Shown: positions 20,981 to 33,338, numbered from the stretch's first letter. The stretch is 64,000 nucleotides of DNA from Evansella clarkii (GCF_002019695.1 NZ_KV917376.1:4780072-4844071); one strand, 5' to 3'. A program made the numbers and translations. Notes: generated by a model from the sequence alone, not told the origin.

Positions 20981-21733
20981 TCACCCCGATAGTTCAAAAT
21001 GATAGGATATGGCTGACAGGCCATATAATGGAGCTGTTTCGCTTCGCAGGATTCTCGGTCCAAGGCCGCAGGGCACAGCTCCGTTTTGCTTCATAACGTC
21101 AATTTCACGATCAGAAAAGCCACCCTCAGGCCCGGCAATAAACAACAAACTGTCACCAGGACCCAGCTTTTTCAGCTCGGAATGAAAGCTGCTTTTCTCA
21201 TCGCTTTTAGCCGCTTCTTCATAAGCTGCTAAAACACAAGTATAATTCTTAAACAGATCCGTCAGTTCATTCAGGGATTTAACATTCTCCACCAGGGGAA
21301 TGTTCTGTCTGTGTGACTGTTCAGCCGCTTCTTTGGCTATCTTATTCCAGCGGGTAAGTTTCTTTTCTCCCTTTTTCTTATCCCACTTAACGACAGATCG
21401 TTCAGCAGAAAACGGGATAAACGAATTTGCCCCCAGTTCAGTCCCTTTCTGGATAACGAGCTCTAATTTATCACCTTTTGGAAGCCCGTGAGCAATAGTA
21501 ACGCTGACAGGAAGCTCAGTATCTTTTTTTTCTTCAGCTATTATTCTGGCATTGACTGTTTCGTCATCCAAGCTGGTAATTTCACAAATAAAACAGCCCC
21601 GGCTGGCGGAACAGCAAATAATACTGTTCCCGGGCTCCATACGCATCACGCGCTGTATATGTTTTGAATCTTCTCCTGTAATTATCACATGTTCTTCCGT
21701 AAATCCGGATTCATCGATAAAATAACGCTGCAT
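20981..21733 (-). CDS. rsmE: 16S rRNA (uracil(1498)-N3)-methyltransferase
   Basis: A SPOUT-class methyltransferase that makes m3U1498 in the decoding region of 16S rRNA. The 250-residue protein has a PUA-like N-terminal domain (with HIQRVMRMEPG) and the SAM-binding knot marked by FIAGPEGGFSDREID (about 190-204) and LGPRILRSETAPL. The RBS TAGGTGAG precedes the ATG. It lies between prmA and mtaB. Confidence 0.96.
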   Translation of the reverse strand: MQRYFIDESGFTEEHVIITGEDSKHIQRVMRMEPGNSIICCSASRGCFICEITSLDDETVNARIIAEEKKDTELPVSVTIAHGLPKGDKLELVIQKGTELGANSFIPFSAERSVVKWDKKKGEKKLTRWNKIAKEAAEQSHRQNIPLVENVKSLNELTDLFKNYTCVLAAYEEAAKSDEKSSFHSELKKLGPGDSLLFIAGPEGGFSDREIDVMKQNGAVPCGLGPRILRSETAPLYGLSAISYHFELSG

Positions 21734-21741
21734 ACTCTCAC

Positions 21742-22683
21742 CTACTCTGGTTTTTTCGCAACTATCGCAACCCAGTCTTCCATTTCCGTAATTTCTTCAA
21801 GTGTAAAACCGCTTGAAGAAAGGGATCGCTTCACTTCTTCTTTCTTCCCTTCAATAATGCCGGAAGTTATTAGTATTCCGCCAGGTTTTAACAGCTCGAA
21901 CGCATCATCCGTCATTCTTACGATTACTTCGGCGAGGATATTAGCCACAATTAAGTCAGGCGTTTCTCCCACATTGGCCAGCAGGTTTTTCTGTTCAACT
22001 GTAACCTTATCCTGAACCTTGTTCAGTTTAACATTTATTCTTGCAGCATTCACTGCCACTTCATCCAGGTCAGCAGCTAAAACTTTTGAAGCGCCAAGCT
22101 TCGCAGCAGCAATACTCAGAACACCGGAACCAGTACCTACATCAATTACGGAATCCCCTTTACTGAGATATCTTTCAAGCGTCTGAAGACACAGAACGGT
22201 TGTTGGATGGGTGCCAGTGCCAAAAGCCATCCCCGGGTCAAGTTCAATGATAAGCTCATCTTCTTTTACCTTTTCATACTCCTCCCAGGTAGGAGTAATA
22301 GTAAGCCGGTCAGAAACCTTCACAGGTTTATAGTATTTCTTCCAGGCGGTTGCCCATTCCTCTTCATTAACTTCACTGACTGTAACTTTATTATGTCCAA
22401 GATCAATATCATACAAAAGAAGTTGGTTAATAGCTTCTTTAATGGCTTCCACCGTCTCACCAAGAAAGCTGTTTACCGGAAGATAAGCTTTAACGATTAC
22501 CCCTTCTTCCGGATAATCATCCGGAGACAGCTGGTAAACTTCACCAAACGTTGTATCCCAGGATTTCACCAGGTCATGGGGGTCTTCAATAACTACTCCG
22601 CTGGCTCCGGCCTCGTGCAAAACGTTGCTGACCGGTTCCACCGCTTCCTGGGTGGTGTGTATACTGATTTCAGACCACTTCAT
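21742..22683 (-). CDS. prmA: Ribosomal protein L11 methyltransferase
   Basis: PrmA trimethylates lysines and the N-terminus of ribosomal protein L11. The 313-residue protein has an N-terminal L11-recognition domain and a Rossmann methyltransferase domain with PGMAFGTGTHPTT, VIDVGTGSGVLSIAA and the NILA catalytic loop. The ATG at 22683 follows AGAGAGG; a TTG three codons upstream lies inside the RBS region. It directly follows dnaJ, the usual Bacillus arrangement. Confidence 0.95.
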   Translation of the reverse strand: MKWSEISIHTTQEAVEPVSNVLHEAGASGVVIEDPHDLVKSWDTTFGEVYQLSPDDYPEEGVIVKAYLPVNSFLGETVEAIKEAINQLLLYDIDLGHNKVTVSEVNEEEWATAWKKYYKPVKVSDRLTITPTWEEYEKVKEDELIIELDPGMAFGTGTHPTTVLCLQTLERYLSKGDSVIDVGTGSGVLSIAAAKLGASKVLAADLDEVAVNAARINVKLNKVQDKVTVEQKNLLANVGETPDLIVANILAEVIVRMTDDAFELLKPGGILITSGIIEGKKEEVKRSLSSSGFTLEEITEMEDWVAIVAKKPE

Positions 22684-22710
22684 ATTAACCAACCTCTCTT
22701 GTTTCAGATA

Positions 22711-23835
22711 CTATTCTCCGAAGTTTTTAAATGCTCTTTTTACTTTTGCGAAGAAATTTTCACTTTGCTCATCAGGGGCTTCACTGCCGCTTATTTCTGC
22801 AAATTCCCGAAGCAGCTCTTTTTGCTTTTCGGAAAGCTTTTTAGGTGTAATGATTTTAACTTTAATATGCTGATCTCCCTGTCCCATACCTCGCACATTA
22901 GGCACACCTTTGCCGCGAAGCCTGAAATGGGTGCCAGTCTGTGTTCCTGCAGGAATTTTCAGCTTGACCTTTCCATTCAAAGTCGGCACTTCTATTTCAT
23001 CTCCGAGTGCAGACTGTACGAAGGTAATCGGCATTTCACAATGTATATCGTCGCCGTCCCTCTTAAAGAATTCGTGCGGTTTCACGTTAAAGACCACATA
23101 TAAATCTCCCGGAGGCCCTCCGTTAACTCCTGGCTCGCCCTGTCCCGCTACACGGATTTGCTGGCCGGTATCAACACCTGCCGGAATTTTAATATGGATC
23201 TTCTTGCGTTTCTTAACTTTCCCCTGGCCGCCGCACGTTCGGCATTTATGTTTGATTTGCTGCCCAGTTCCATCACACTGGGTACAAACCCGTCTGTTTA
23301 CTACGCGGCCGAACGGTGTGTTCTGCTCTATGTTCAGCTGGCCGGTCCCTCCGCACTGGCGGCATGTTTCAGGGCTTGTTCCTGGCTTTGCCCCTGATCC
23401 ATCGCAAGTTTCACAAGTTTCTTCACGAGGGATTTCTATATCTGTTTCTTTCCCAAAGACTGCTTCCTTAAACTCAAGCCCCATCGTATACTGAAGATCT
23501 CCGCCTTGTCTTGGAGCATTTGGATCGCGGCGGCCGCCACCACCGAAGAACATATCGAATATATCGCTGAAACCGCCAAAATCACCGGCTCCGCCAGCCC
23601 CTCCGAATCCCTGGTTTGGGTCTGTATGTCCAAAACGGTCGTAATGGGCACGTTTTTGCTGATCACTGAGTGTATCATATGCTTCTTTTACTTCTTTAAA
23701 TTTGTCTTCAGCGTCCGCTTCCTTGTTCACGTCCGGATGATATTGACGTGCAAGTTTTCGGTACGCTTTCTTTATTTCTGCTTCAGACGCGTCTTTCCCC
23801 ACGCCGAGCACGTCATAAAAGTCTCTCTTACTCAT
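22711..23835 (-). CDS. dnaJ: Chaperone DnaJ
   Basis: A class I Hsp40 co-chaperone that delivers substrates to DnaK and stimulates its ATPase. The 374-residue protein has a J domain with the HPD tripeptide (about 33-35), a Gly/Phe-rich linker (about 75-105), four CxxCxGxG zinc motifs ([32 protein letters not shown]) and two C-terminal substrate domains. The ATG at 23835 has GGGAGTG upstream. A hairpin terminator lies between dnaK and dnaJ, so dnaJ-prmA-rsmE-mtaB may receive only part of the heat-shock transcript. Confidence 0.97.
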   Translation of the reverse strand: MSKRDFYDVLGVGKDASEAEIKKAYRKLARQYHPDVNKEADAEDKFKEVKEAYDTLSDQQKRAHYDRFGHTDPNQGFGGAGGAGDFGGFSDIFDMFFGGGGRRDPNAPRQGGDLQYTMGLEFKEAVFGKETDIEIPREETCETCDGSGAKPGTSPETCRQCGGTGQLNIEQNTPFGRVVNRRVCTQCDGTGQQIKHKCRTCGGQGKVKKRKKIHIKIPAGVDTGQQIRVAGQGEPGVNGGPPGDLYVVFNVKPHEFFKRDGDDIHCEMPITFVQSALGDEIEVPTLNGKVKLKIPAGTQTGTHFRLRGKGVPNVRGMGQGDQHIKVKIITPKKLSEKQKELLREFAEISGSEAPDEQSENFFAKVKRAFKNFGE

Positions 23836-23930
23836 GCGTTTCACTCCCGACTCTAATCCATAACGAATATCTTATCATTCCGGCCTTAAACAGGCAAGGA
23901 ACAAAATTTGTAAGGATATGGTTTTTCGTG

Positions 23931-23969
23931 AAAAAAGTCAAAGCCGAGGACTACCTGACTTTGACTTTT
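23931..23969 (-). terminator. Hairpin terminator between dnaK and dnaJ
   Basis: AAAAGTCAAAG (23933-23943) and CTTTGACTTTT (23959-23969) pair perfectly over 11 bases and are followed on the minus strand by T residues. It probably lowers read-through from dnaK into dnaJ. Confidence 0.75.
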
Positions 23970-23982
23970 CCACTAACCTTGA

Positions 23983-26476
<2,494 letters not shown>

Positions 26477-26592
26477 TACTGTCACCTCCTTAAATTCAGT
26501 GCTCAAAAGCACCGCAGGGAACTTCCTGAGTACAAAAAGCACCCCGCTGCACTATGCACATTAAATCCCCATCGTACAATTGTCAAGCAATG

Positions 26593-27621
26593 TTACTGCT
26601 GGTACCTTTTTGTCAATAGTTTCGACAAATCCTTGGAGAGATAATCCAGAATACCAATGACTCTCTGGTATTCCATTCTCGTTGGTCCCAATATACTTAT
26701 CGTCCCCATGTTTTTCCCTTCTACTGAATAGGTGGCTGTAACCACTGTACAGTCATCAAAAGGCTCAAAACGGTTTTCCTGGCCTATCTTTATTGTTAGT
26801 CCTTTATCTTCAGGGCGAAACAATCTTGAAATCAGTTCATCTTCTTCAAAGATATTAAACAGCCGCCTTACCCGTTCAACATCATTGAACTCAGGCTGTG
26901 CCAGTATGTTCGTTTTGCCGCCGAAAAATACTTTTTCATTTTGCTGCGAGAGAAAAGTTTTATTCAGCAAAGAGAGCATTTCATCATACTGGTCAATATA
27001 TTTTTCAAGGACTTTGCTTATTTCAGTAGTGAGTTTATCACGCAATTTCACAAGCGGGACCCCTTTAAGGCTGGCATTCAAAATATTTACAACCTTCTCC
27101 AGCTCATTAACATCGAGGTTCTCCGGAAGCGCAACTGTCTGATTTTCAACATGCCCGGTATCAGTAACTATAATCGCCACTGCTGCACTTGAGGATATTG
27201 GAACAATTTGAATTTGTCTGAGAGTGGATTCGAAAACTTCCGGCCCCAGAACAATCGAAGTGTAGCTTGTTAGATTGGAAAGGATTTTTGCTGATTGCTG
27301 GATCACTTGCTCAATTTCGCTGAAGCGGTCCCTGAACATGGACTGAATACCAATAATTTCATTTTTCGACAGCTTTTTTGGAGACAATAAATGATCAACA
27401 TAATAACGATAGCCTTTGTGAGACGGAATTCTCCCTGCTGAACTATGGGGCTTTTCAAGAAACCCCAGCTCTTCGAGATCTGACATTTCATTACGTATTG
27501 TCGCAGGACTGTAATCAATGTCCTCCCGTTTAGATACGCTTCTTGAGCCTACAGGTTCTGCATGAGTAATATAGTTGTCTACGATAGCTTTTAATATAAG
27601 CAGCTGGCGCTCTGTCAGCAT
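26593..27621 (-). CDS. hrcA: Heat-inducible transcription repressor HrcA
   Basis: HrcA binds CIRCE operators and represses the dnaK and groE operons at normal temperature. The 342-residue protein has an N-terminal winged helix (LTERQLLILKAIVDNYI, then YSPATIRNEMSDLEELG), a GAF-like domain and an inserted dimerisation domain. The ATG at 27621 follows AGGAGGGG at 6 bases; the ATG two codons upstream is too close. It heads its operon and sits behind a perfect CIRCE element, so it is autoregulated. Confidence 0.97.
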   Translation of the reverse strand: MLTERQLLILKAIVDNYITHAEPVGSRSVSKREDIDYSPATIRNEMSDLEELGFLEKPHSSAGRIPSHKGYRYYVDHLLSPKKLSKNEIIGIQSMFRDRFSEIEQVIQQSAKILSNLTSYTSIVLGPEVFESTLRQIQIVPISSSAAVAIIVTDTGHVENQTVALPENLDVNELEKVVNILNASLKGVPLVKLRDKLTTEISKVLEKYIDQYDEMLSLLNKTFLSQQNEKVFFGGKTNILAQPEFNDVERVRRLFNIFEEDELISRLFRPEDKGLTIKIGQENRFEPFDDCTVVTATYSVEGKNMGTISILGPTRMEYQRVIGILDYLSKDLSKLLTKRYQQ

Positions 27622-27636
27622 ATTCATCCCCTCCTG

Positions 27637-27663
27637 TTAGCACTCGGGAGTGTTGAGTGCTAA
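27637..27663 (-). promoter_or_regulatory. CIRCE operator of hrcA-grpE-dnaK-dnaJ
   Basis: TTAGCACTC, nine bases, GAGTGCTAA: an exact match to the CIRCE consensus and a perfect inverted repeat, 15 bases upstream of the hrcA start. Upstream on the minus strand lie TTGACA (reverse complement at about 27689-27694) and TATTAT, but their spacing of 23 bases is too long for a simple SigA pair, so the exact promoter is left open. Confidence 0.97.
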
Positions 27664-27812
27664 ATCTATATAATAACTTACCAAAGAAGGATTCCTCTTG
27701 TCAATCGACAGAATTTACTGCTGTAAAATTTATTTTAAAGGTAAAGCAAAGCACTTAAATTGCCTTATAACTCCTGCCCAGTTTCCGCGTTTAACGAAGA
27801 TAAGAAGTCGTT

Positions 27813-28952
27813 TTAATCATCGCTCAGAAGAAAACCTTCAAAGACTTCATTTCCTAACAGCAGTCCTTTTTCCGTAAGCCTGAAAGTATCCTCATCTTCC
27901 TCCAGGAGTCCCTTTTCTGTCAGGTTTGCCGCTAACGGAAAAACCTCGGATATTTCCCTGCTGTATTTATCCTTGAACAACTGCTTTGAAACACCAGCAA
28001 GTTTACGCAGTCCCATGAACATCTCTTCTTCCATTTTTTCCTTTAAGGTAACTTCGTGTTCTTCCCGGTATGGAAAGCCGCTTTCTTTAACAGCATTCAT
28101 ATATTTTGGAAGTGGGCCATGGTTTATTCTTCTGGTACCGGCAGTATAGCTGTGGGCACCTGCACCTATCCCGTAGTATTCTTCGTTTTGCCAGTATGTT
28201 AAGTTATGGGAGCTTTCAAAACCAGGTTTCGCAAAGTTACTGATTTCATACTGATGGAAACCTGCATCCAGCATATACTTCCTAAGCTCTTCATACATCT
28301 CCGCTTCTGCATCCTCTCCTGGAAGCGGGAGTTTCCCTTTTCTCCAGAGCTGATAAAACACTGTTTTCTCCTCAACTTTAAGGGAATACGCGCTCACATG
28401 GTCAATGGGGAGCGCCACTGCCTTTTCCAACGTTTCTCTGAACTGTTCCAATGTCTGGCCCGGAAGGCCGAACATGAGGTCAACAGATATATTAGTTATC
28501 CCAGCAGCACGTGCTGCCGCAATAGTTTCCTCCACCTGCTCCGGTCTGTGGTCTCTGCCGATTTTATTAAGAAGAGCTTCATCAAAGGTCTGAGCTCCGA
28601 TACTGAGCCGGTTTACCCCGGTTTCGTTCATCATTTTAAATTTTTCACTGTCTGCACTTCCCGGGTTTACTTCCACAGTCCATTCATATTTCGGCGCCAG
28701 AGGAAAATTAGCCTTCACGCCATTCAGAAGCTTTTCAAGCTGATGGACATTCAGCGAGGTTGGCGTCCCTCCGCCAACATAGATTGAAGAAAGACCTTCA
28801 GTGGAAAAAGCTTTCACTGTATTTCTCATTTCAGTTTCACAGAGGTCCAGGTATTCATCAACAGGCTGGTTTGCCAGGAAAAATTTATTAAAATCACAGT
28901 AATGGCATATCTGTTCACAAAAAGGCACATGTACATATAAAGCCTTAATCAT
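27813..28952 (-). CDS. hemW: Radical SAM heme chaperone HemW
   Basis: HemW (formerly called HemN-like) binds heme and is thought to insert it into target proteins; it is not the coproporphyrinogen dehydrogenase. The 379-residue protein has the motif CEQICHYCDF (cluster cysteines 12, 16 and 19), YVGGGTPT and SIGAQTFDE. It lacks a cysteine directly after the CDF motif, as typical for HemW. The RBS AGAGGCGGG precedes the ATG. It lies between lepA and hrcA, as in Bacillus. Confidence 0.93.
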   Translation of the reverse strand: MIKALYVHVPFCEQICHYCDFNKFFLANQPVDEYLDLCETEMRNTVKAFSTEGLSSIYVGGGTPTSLNVHQLEKLLNGVKANFPLAPKYEWTVEVNPGSADSEKFKMMNETGVNRLSIGAQTFDEALLNKIGRDHRPEQVEETIAAARAAGITNISVDLMFGLPGQTLEQFRETLEKAVALPIDHVSAYSLKVEEKTVFYQLWRKGKLPLPGEDAEAEMYEELRKYMLDAGFHQYEISNFAKPGFESSHNLTYWQNEEYYGIGAGAHSYTAGTRRINHGPLPKYMNAVKESGFPYREEHEVTLKEKMEEEMFMGLRKLAGVSKQLFKDKYSREISEVFPLAANLTEKGLLEEDEDTFRLTEKGLLLGNEVFEGFLLSDD

Positions 28953-28983
28953 TCTGTATCCCGCCTCTTTTTATTATGGTAAA

Positions 28984-29007
28984 GACCGCAGGAACCTCCT
29001 GCGGCCT
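28984..29007 (-). terminator. Weak hairpin after lepA
   Basis: CCGCAGGA and TCCTGCGG form an eight-base stem with a three-base loop between lepA and hemW. The following T run is short and interrupted, so this is a weak terminator or a processing site. Confidence 0.5.
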
Positions 29008-29026
29008 TCTGGACAATTATAGTATT

Positions 29027-30859
29027 TTATTTACTGTCGCCTTCGTCCATGCTCAGTACTGACATAAATGCTTCCTGAGGAACTTCCACACTTCCTACAC
29101 TCTTCATCCGCTTCTTACCTTCTTTTTGTTTTTCAAGAAGCTTACGTTTACGGGAAATATCTCCGCCGTAACATTTTGCCAGTACGTTTTTACGCATTGC
29201 CTTTATGGTGGACCGGGCAATAATTTTCTGGCCTATACTGGCCTGGACAGGCACTTCAAACTGCTGCCTTGGAATAAGCTCCTTCAGTTTTTCAACTATC
29301 GCTTTTCCACGCTGATAGGCGCTGTCACGGTGAACGATAATCGACAAGGCATCAATCTGCTCTCCATTAAGAAGAATATCCATTTTAACGAGGCGGCTTT
29401 CCCGGTGGCCGATCATCTCGTAATCGAAAGAGGCATAGCCTTTTGTGTTAGATTTTAATGTATCGAAAAATTCATACACTATTTCTGCAAGGGGCAGTTC
29501 ATAAGTAATCGTTACACGATTTTCATCCATGTACTGCATATCTACGTATGTTCCCCTTTTCTTCTGGCACAGTTCCATTACCGCTCCTACATACTCGTTA
29601 GGAACCATCAGCTGTGCTTTTACATAAGGTTCTTCCACATATTCGATTTTCTGAGCATCAGGCATCGCGGATGGGTTATCAATTCTCATTGATTCGCCGT
29701 CAGTCAGATGAACATTATAAATAACGCTCGGTGCAGTTGTAATCAGGTCAATATTAAATTCACGTTCAATACGTTCCTGTATGATTTCCATGTGAAGCAG
29801 ACCAAGAAAACCACATCGGAACCCAAATCCTAAAGCCTGGGAAGTTTCGGGTTCAAACTGGAGTGAAGCATCATTTAACTCCAGTTTTTCAAGAGCTTCC
29901 CGAAGGTCATTATAATCATTCGTATCTATTGGATACAATCCGCAGAATACCATAGGGTTCAGCTTTCTGTACCCTGGAAGAGGTTCTGCTGTCGGACGGG
30001 CTGCGTGTGTAACTGTATCACCGACTCTTGTGTCACTGACATTCTTGATAGAAGCGACCATGAATCCTACATCCCCGACTGTGAGTTCGTCTCTTGCGTC
30101 AGGCTTAGGAGTAAATACTCCTAATTCCTGTACTTCAAACTCCTTGCCGGTAGCCATCATCCGTACTTTTTCACCTGGCTTCACAGTCCCTTCCACTATT
30201 CGCATATAAACAATAACGCCTCTGTATGGATCATAAAGAGAATCAAAAATCATGGCTTTCAAAGGTGCTTCCGGGTCTCCGGATGGAGCAGGAACTTTTT
30301 CAACTATAGCTTCAAGAATCTCCTCAATACCAATCCCGCTCTTAGCAGAGGCAGGAACACAATCTTCCTTTGGAAGGCCGATCACGTCTTCCACTTCCTG
30401 GGCAACCCTCTCAGGCTCCGCGCTCGGAAGATCTATCTTATTAATTACAGGAAGAATTTCCAAATCATTATCCAGAGCTAAATACACATTAGCAAGTGTC
30501 TGGGCTTCTATACCCTGTGCTGCATCCACAATAAGCAGAGCACCTTCACAGGCTGCAAGGCTTCTTGACACCTCATAGGTGAAATCCACATGCCCCGGAG
30601 TATCAATCAAATGAAAAATATATTCCTCTCCTGCATTGGAAATATATTTCAGCTGTACAGCGTTCAATTTTATAGTAATACCGCGTTCTCTCTCCAGATC
30701 CATTGCATCAAGCATCTGATCCTTCATTTCCCGCTGTGTTAACGCACTTGTTTTTTCAAGAATACGGTCAGCCAAAGTAGACTTGCCGTGGTCAATATGG
30801 GCTATTATAGAAAAATTACGTATTTTGTCACGCCGTTTAATACGGTCTTCTCGTTTCAT
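29027..30859 (-). CDS. lepA: Elongation factor 4 (LepA)
   Basis: A ribosome-associated GTPase linked to back-translocation and 30S biogenesis. The 610-residue protein has the G1 motif AHIDHGKST (20-28), GITIK in switch [17 protein letters not shown] and the LepA-specific C-terminal domain with [20 protein letters not shown] (positively charged). The ATG at 30859 follows AGGAGTG; the longer frame of 14 extra codons lacks an RBS. It is downstream of spoIIP-yqxA on the same strand. Confidence 0.97.
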   Translation of the reverse strand: MKREDRIKRRDKIRNFSIIAHIDHGKSTLADRILEKTSALTQREMKDQMLDAMDLERERGITIKLNAVQLKYISNAGEEYIFHLIDTPGHVDFTYEVSRSLAACEGALLIVDAAQGIEAQTLANVYLALDNDLEILPVINKIDLPSAEPERVAQEVEDVIGLPKEDCVPASAKSGIGIEEILEAIVEKVPAPSGDPEAPLKAMIFDSLYDPYRGVIVYMRIVEGTVKPGEKVRMMATGKEFEVQELGVFTPKPDARDELTVGDVGFMVASIKNVSDTRVGDTVTHAARPTAEPLPGYRKLNPMVFCGLYPIDTNDYNDLREALEKLELNDASLQFEPETSQALGFGFRCGFLGLLHMEIIQERIEREFNIDLITTAPSVIYNVHLTDGESMRIDNPSAMPDAQKIEYVEEPYVKAQLMVPNEYVGAVMELCQKKRGTYVDMQYMDENRVTITYELPLAEIVYEFFDTLKSNTKGYASFDYEMIGHRESRLVKMDILLNGEQIDALSIIVHRDSAYQRGKAIVEKLKELIPRQQFEVPVQASIGQKIIARSTIKAMRKNVLAKCYGGDISRKRKLLEKQKEGKKRMKSVGSVEVPQEAFMSVLSMDEGDSK

Positions 30860-30996
30860 CTCGCCATCACTCCTACTGTTTTCCGAGAAATACACTAACA
30901 AACATTATAGCAATAATGGCGGTTATTCATCAAATATCTTTTTACCGAAGTGTAAATTACTTTAGTTTCCTTGAGTCACTTGTGGGTCGAATGGGA

Positions 30997-31099
30997 CTTT
31001 TCGTTACCTGACGGTGCTGCTTTCACATAACGCGGGAAAGAATCATACCCTTTCGTTACCTGACCACGCCCTTTGCAACAGCGAGGGAACGAATCCTAC
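30997..31099. repeat. Two imperfect tandem repeats of about 52 bp
   Basis: The 316-base gap between lepA and yqxA holds two diverged direct copies (about 30997-31048 and 31048-31099). Each contains TTTCGTTACCTGAC, then a GC-rich middle, then GCG(A)GG(A)AA(C)GAATC and TAC. A third partial copy may begin near 30980 (GTCGAATGGGAC). No gene is visible. The function is unknown. Confidence 0.55.
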
Positions 31100-31135
31100 T
31101 TTCTGAAGTTATGTAACCCCTCGTTTTTTCACAAA

Positions 31136-31164
31136 GAAAAAACCTTTAAACAAAGTTTAAAGGT
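31136..31164 (-). terminator. Terminator after yqxA
   Basis: ACCTTTAAAC / GTTTAAAGGT with a three-base loop, followed on the minus strand by six T residues, 12 bases beyond the yqxA stop. It separates the spoIIP-yqxA unit from lepA. Confidence 0.85.
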
Positions 31165-31175
31165 CAAAGAGGTAC

Positions 31176-31601
31176 TCAATCATCAACAAGAGAGAAAAAT
31201 TTCCGGAAAGTTCCTTCCAGGGCATCAGCTGTTCTGAGACCCATATCCGAGAAAAAATTATAACCGGCATCCTCATCCGCCTGCTGCTGTTTACCAGTAA
31301 GGTCCCTTTTTAAATCTTCCCTTTGGATAAGATTTTCTCTGATTGATTCGTCATCATGTTCATAAATGACTGTATTATCCCCGTCTTCAATTTCAATTTT
31401 ATAATCTTCCGTCTCTTTCAGTATATATCCCTGATAAGGCTGCCTGTTACTAAGAGAGGCAAGAATACCCGAACCTGGTCCGTTATTCTCCTGATGTCTT
31501 TCTGGTCCGGCTGATATATGGTTAGAGTATAAAATCCCAAGTATAAACCCAAACATCAGAATAGTTGTAAGAAAAAATCCTCTGCCAAGGAGATGTCCCA
31601 T
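31176..31601 (-). CDS. yqxA: YqxA family membrane protein (DUF3679)
   Basis: A 141-residue protein with one N-terminal membrane helix (about 7-26) and a hydrophilic, acidic remainder. It sits between spoIIP and lepA exactly where B. subtilis has yqxA, and its short length and single membrane segment agree with that family. The function is unknown; co-transcription with spoIIP (6 bases between the genes) suggests a sporulation link. The C-terminal SDMGLRTADALEGTFRKF looks amphipathic. Confidence 0.75.
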   Translation of the reverse strand: MGHLLGRGFFLTTILMFGFILGILYSNHISAGPERHQENNGPGSGILASLSNRQPYQGYILKETEDYKIEIEDGDNTVIYEHDDESIRENLIQREDLKRDLTGKQQQADEDAGYNFFSDMGLRTADALEGTFRKFFSLVDD

Positions 31602-31607
31602 AATAAT

Positions 31608-32795
31608 CTACTCCCTTTCCCCATCTTCCGATAGAGCACCGGAGAAATAATAATCGCTGAAAACCTCTGCAAAGGCCTCTACAGAACGATAAACCTCTTC
31701 TAAAGAATTATCCACTCCGCCGAATTCTATTAAGATGGAGTTAGGAGATAGATCCTGGTTATAAACTCCATTCCTCCCGCTTGTAACAGGCGGGGAATAG
31801 ACCGACTTCCCTACTCCAGGATATTCCTGCTTCAACCTTTCAAATAAATCGTTTGCCACCATCAGATTTTTCTCATACTCAGGATTCCCTTTACCAATAA
31901 CGAACAAGATTTGCGCATATTTTTCTCCGTTTAGTTCAACGGTAGTTTTTTCCCTTCTTGCTGAATCACGGTGAAGATCAAAGTAAAATTCAAATTCTCC
32001 ATGGGCGTCAATTGCTCCCTGCAGAACCTCCCGTGACATACTGTACGATTGCCCGTACTGCCAGCCCCTCTCGTTAAGCTTTGCGCCTATATCACTTGTA
32101 TCGACTTCTGCTCCAATCCCTCTTTTCGCAAGCTCCAGACCAAGACGTTCACCGGCGAGGGTAATATTAACTGTACCGTGATTTGCCTGATGTGGATCAG
32201 AAACATCTACATCTTTGAGTTCAGGGAAAAATGATTCACGATTATGTGAATGAATAATATGAACCACCTTCTCGAGCTCTTCTTCCCCTGATAATGCTTC
32301 CTTGAACTCATCCATTTCTTCCAGACGCTCTGTTGATGCTTCTCTCTCAGCCATCAGTACTTCCATTGGAGGAGAAGATTCCACAGGCATATCTGCATAA
32401 CTGATTTCCTCACTTGCCGCAAATATTCTTCCGTCAAAAAGAGCGAAGCCAGGAAGCTCTCTTCCAAGCAGGCTCCGCGGATCTTCCGGATTAATGCTGG
32501 TAGCCAATTCAAAAACAGCCGAGGTTACGGAAGGAGCTTTATGGTCTTCGGGCAAGGCCTTCAACAGATGCCTGTTTTCCATGCCCATCATATAGACGAA
32601 CATTTCGTTGGAGATATTCCTGCTCGCATCATTAATTGATGATGAGGAGAGAGAATATCCAGGGCCCATAGCAGTGAGCAGTGAGCTGAAGAAAAAAAGC
32701 GAAATTATTCCTAAAACAGCCGAAACGATGCTTTTTTGAATGCTTGTCCTGTTCCAGGCACTGTTTTTTCTTCGTCGGTATGGATGTTTTCTCAT
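31608..32795 (-). CDS. spoIIP: Stage II sporulation protein P
   Basis: SpoIIP is the amidase/endopeptidase of the SpoIIDMP machine that digests septal peptidoglycan and drives engulfment. The 395-residue protein has an N-terminal membrane anchor (about 24-47) and a C-terminal catalytic domain with HSHNRESF (zinc ligand and glutamate), FYFDLHRDSARR and SILIEFGGVDN. The ATG at 32795 follows AAAGGATGG at normal spacing; 12 more open codons upstream have no RBS. In B. subtilis it directly follows gpr; here a repeat-filled gap of about 800 bases separates them. Confidence 0.95.
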   Translation of the reverse strand: MRKHPYRRRKNSAWNRTSIQKSIVSAVLGIISLFFFSSLLTAMGPGYSLSSSSINDASRNISNEMFVYMMGMENRHLLKALPEDHKAPSVTSAVFELATSINPEDPRSLLGRELPGFALFDGRIFAASEEISYADMPVESSPPMEVLMAEREASTERLEEMDEFKEALSGEEELEKVVHIIHSHNRESFFPELKDVDVSDPHQANHGTVNITLAGERLGLELAKRGIGAEVDTSDIGAKLNERGWQYGQSYSMSREVLQGAIDAHGEFEFYFDLHRDSARREKTTVELNGEKYAQILFVIGKGNPEYEKNLMVANDLFERLKQEYPGVGKSVYSPPVTSGRNGVYNQDLSPNSILIEFGGVDNSLEEVYRSVEAFAEVFSDYYFSGALSEDGERE

Positions 32796-32904
32796 ACTGT
32801 CCATCCTTTCTTCAGCAGTGTCCTGATACATATTTATGACAAGCTGGACAGGATAGAACAGTTATTTACTAAATGAATGGAAATTCATATATAACTTTGA
32901 ATAA

Positions 32905-33338
32905 AAAGCCGAACATTACTTTCGATTGCAGCGTAAGACGGCGGTGACTGTCTCTTCCTCTGCTCCTGCGGTTACTCGTCGCAAAAAGAACTCTGCTCCT
33001 GCGGTTACTCGTCGCAAAAAGAACTCTGCTCCTGCGATTACTCGTCGCAAAAAGAACTCTGCTCCTGCGATTACTCGTTGCAAAAAGAGTATTGCCAGGA
33101 TTAGCTCGGTAGAAAATCCGTCGAGACAACTCGACGCATTTTCGGTGAAGAAGATGCTCGTTCTTGCGGGAACAGCGCGAGCTGAAAATCCATTTTTGAC
33201 GGCGTTCAGCCGGAAAAAATTAGTTAAAGCCGTGCCCGCAGAACGCGTCCGTCTAAAGCGTAAATCGAACAACAAAGCAACTTTTTAAGATAATGTGCGT
33301 ATTCGATTTGAAAATCTTGAATGATGACGTTGATTCAA
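32905..33338 (+). repeat. MITE-like repeat, copy A (with 33-bp minisatellite)
   Basis: The longest of four copies in this window. It begins with GAACATTACTTTCGATTGCA and GCGTAAGACGGCGG, carries four tandem 33-base units (32960-33091), then CCGTCGAGACAACTCGACG, GAAGATGCTCGTTC, TTTTTGACGGCGTTC, AAAAAATTAGTT, GCCGTGCCCGCAGAACG and GCGTCCGTCTAAAGCGTAAATCGA. Near the ends, CGATTGCAGCGTAAGACGG and the reverse complement of CCGTCTGAAGCGTAAATCG (the 3' end as spelled in copy B) match at 14 of 19 positions, like terminal inverted repeats. Open frames run through it on both strands only because the unit length is a multiple of three. Confidence 0.8.
32960..33091. repeat. 33-bp tandem repeat, four units
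   Basis: Four head-to-tail copies of a 33-base unit beginning CTGCTCCTGCGGTTACTCGT and ending GCAAAAAGAACT. The units start at 32960, 32993, 33026 and 33059. Units 3 and 4 share a G-to-A change in GCGATTACTCG and unit 4 also has TCGTTG. There are no unique spacers, so this is not CRISPR. Copy C of the parent repeat has one such unit. Confidence 0.9.

Noticed and set aside
22207-23103. A 298-codon open frame on the plus strand
   Set aside because: It lies antisense across prmA and dnaJ, which are clear conserved genes, and its product resembles no known protein; it is a shadow frame.
32960-33091. CRISPR array
   Set aside because: The repeats are contiguous without unique spacers and there are no cas genes nearby.
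32869-33288. Long open frames on both strands rich in Ser/Ala/Pro/Lys or Phe/Leu/Arg repeats
   Set aside because: They arise from the 33-base tandem unit, which keeps frames open on both strands. They have no RBS, and the nucleotide sequence recurs elsewhere as a non-coding repeat.
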